51,236 nucleotides of DNA from Yanshouia hominis (GTDB lineage Bacteria > Bacillota > Clostridia > Oscillospirales > Ruminococcaceae). Position numbers and translations under genes: made by a program. The notes under the pieces are model-generated. The model saw only the letters and a program-made list of their open reading frames with translations. It had not been told where the DNA came from and did no database searches. The stretch covers positions 1 through 51,236 of the forward strand of contig JACRTB010000020.1 of the NCBI GenBank assembly GCA_014385025.1, read 5' to 3'. Shown here one piece after another: positions 50,455 through 51,236 of this stretch (within the stretch, counting starts at the first letter, position 1; every line of letters starts with the position of its first letter).

Positions 50455-50545
50455 TCCGGGGAGCGTGCCAACGCCGGAACACGCCGCAGAAATGGGGCAG
50501 GAAGCTTTTTCGGGGAGAACGGCAAAGGAAAAATGGAGGGAACAC

Positions 50546-50959
50546 ATGAGAGAGAACCCATATAAACGACTGCCGCCCATAGAGCGCAGGCAGGATGGTT
50601 CCCTTTACCGCATGACACCGGCACAGAGGAAACAGGCAAACGCCCTGATCCGCTGGGAGTGCTGCTGTTATGAGGACGGGAACTGTATGCTCCTTGACGA
50701 TGGGGACACCCACACCTGTCCCCAAACCATTTCTTTCTCGGTCTGCTGTAAGTGGTTCCGCTGGTCGGTCTTGCCGCAAATCGGAACGCTGGAAGCAGAG
50801 ATTTTCCGGAATAAGGAGCTAAAACGCTGTGCGGTCTGCGGCAGAGTGTTCGTCCCAAAGTCCAACCGGGCGAAATACTGTCCCGACTGTGCCGCCAGAG
50901 TTCACAGGCGGCAGAAAACAGAAAGTGAACGGAAAAGGAGGTCTTGTGTGGACAGTTAG
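50546..50959 (+). CDS. Cysteine-rich VLP domain protein of mobile element
   Basis: A 137-residue protein with the pattern NPYKRLPPIERRQDGSLYRM at the N terminus, then NALIRWECCCYEDGNC, TCPQTISFSVCCKWFRW with VLP soon after, and two more cysteine pairs (CAVCG and CPDC) near the C terminus. This is the Cys-rich VLP family found next to the replication initiator in Tn1549-like elements. The cysteines suggest metal binding. The start at 50546 has GGAGGG upstream; the longer open frame to 50381 lacks one. Confidence 0.85.
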   Translation: MRENPYKRLPPIERRQDGSLYRMTPAQRKQANALIRWECCCYEDGNCMLLDDGDTHTCPQTISFSVCCKWFRWSVLPQIGTLEAEIFRNKELKRCAVCGRVFVPKSNRAKYCPDCAARVHRRQKTESERKRRSCVDS

Positions 50960-51069
50960 GAGCTGAAAAGTCCTTGATTTACAAGGCTTTGCAAGCACAG
51001 AACAGGAGCAGGCAATAGAAACTACCGTCTGCCCCCGGAAACAGGCTTCTAACCGTCCACAAACACGAT

Positions 51070-51236
51070 ATGACAAACACCATTTATATCCATCAGCCGG
51101 AAAAGGCGGCCAGCTTTACCCGGCTTCCGAATTTCCTTTTTGAAGCCCCCACATTCACGCCCCTGTCCAACGAAGCAAAGGTGCTGTATTCCTTTATCCT
51201 GCGCCGGACAGACCTGTCCCGGAAAAATGGCTGGGC
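51070..51236 (+). CDS. Replication initiator protein A, N-terminal part (cut by window end)
   Basis: The first 55 codons are visible. MTNTIYIHQPEKAASFTRL is followed by PNFLFEAPTFTPLSNEAKVL and RTDLSRKNGW, the motif order of the RepA_N-type replication initiator domain. It follows the Cys-rich VLP gene by about 110 bases, as in Tn1549-type elements. The product would start rolling or theta replication of the excised element; the exact mode cannot be told from this fragment. Confidence 0.85.
   Translation, partial: MTNTIYIHQPEKAASFTRLPNFLFEAPTFTPLSNEAKVLYSFILRRTDLSRKNGW

Larger units (their letters stand above)
47380..51236. mobile_element. Left part of an integrative element (Tn1549-like type)
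   Basis: The stretch contains a Cys-rich VLP gene and the start of a replication initiator A gene, which are typical of Tn1549-type conjugative elements of gut Clostridia. An XRE regulator and several small unknown genes precede them. Base composition drops compared with the chromosome at 46 kb. The left edge is placed after the PanB-like gene terminator from sequence character only. No integrase or attachment site is visible, and the element continues beyond the window. Confidence 0.6.

Noticed and set aside
1-51236. tRNA, rRNA and CRISPR arrays
   Set aside because: I looked for TTCGA-type T-loops, rRNA conserved blocks and regularly spaced repeats and saw none; a covariance search was not possible.

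Overview
The window looks like chromosome of an anaerobic, moderately GC-rich Firmicute of the Clostridia, most like the gut Oscillospiraceae (inference from gene content and codon bias, not from a marker gene). Reasons: secG beside an RNase R gene, a six-gene rnfCDGEAB operon with apbE, type III pantothenate kinase beside an ECF transporter subunit, ECF sigma/zinc-finger anti-sigma pairing, and at the right edge an integrative element of the Tn1549 kind common in gut Clostridia. No rRNA, tRNA or CRISPR array was seen.

Layout. 1-5.9 kb: a possible leader RNA, secG, rnr, a small protein, a phosphopantetheinyl transferase, an ECF sigma/anti-sigma pair and an MBL hydrolase. 6.0-12.1 kb: ACT protein and phenylacetate-CoA ligase, a D-2-hydroxyacid dehydrogenase, then the CoA genes panT-coaX (minus) and coaBC (plus). 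12.1-13.3 kb: a long gene-poor stretch with an orphan terminator. 13.3-19.3 kb: AbgT-type transporter, creatinase-like M24 protein, opine dehydrogenase, L-asparaginase and LysR. 19.3-20.0 kb: gene-poor. 20.0-25.0 kb: LysR divergent from Ldh_2 oxidoreductase, D-2-hydroxyacid dehydrogenase, FAA hydrolase and a protein of unknown function. 25.3-26.4 kb: an AT-rich XRE gene and a zinc-ribbon membrane protein. 26.6-28.7 kb: DEAD-box helicase and TPM lipoprotein. 28.9-35.4 kb: apbE, Gx transporter, rnfCDGEAB. 35.5-38.0 kb: D-2-hydroxyacid dehydrogenase, RidA, threonine-synthase-like PLP enzyme. 38.1-43.7 kb: DUF3795, coiled-coil exported protein, MMPL transporter and divergent TetR. 44.0-47.3 kb: LysR, a D-2-hydroxyacid dehydrogenase lacking its catalytic His, and a PanB-like enzyme. 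From about 47.4 kb to the end: the edge of a mobile element.

How the genes work together. Several small, separately regulated clusters handle 2-oxo, 2-hydroxy and amino acids. Four of them contain a paralogous D-2-hydroxyacid dehydrogenase, and three lie beside a LysR gene. The Rnf complex couples ferredoxin:NAD+ oxidoreduction to ion pumping, and apbE in the same operon supplies the covalent FMN of RnfD and RnfG. CoA supply is grouped as pantothenate uptake, phosphorylation (CoaX) and CoaBC.

The most unusual structure is in the mobile element (47.7-49.5 kb). The last codons of an XRE regulator gene are repeated ahead of a second, different small downstream gene, and a shared boundary repeat follows each small gene. 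This looks like a tandem cassette array in which cargo genes are swapped behind a conserved XRE 3' end. Other points of interest are the His-to-Tyr dehydrogenase beside a PanB-like enzyme and the creatinase-like M24 protein without three of its five metal ligands in an opine/asparagine cluster.
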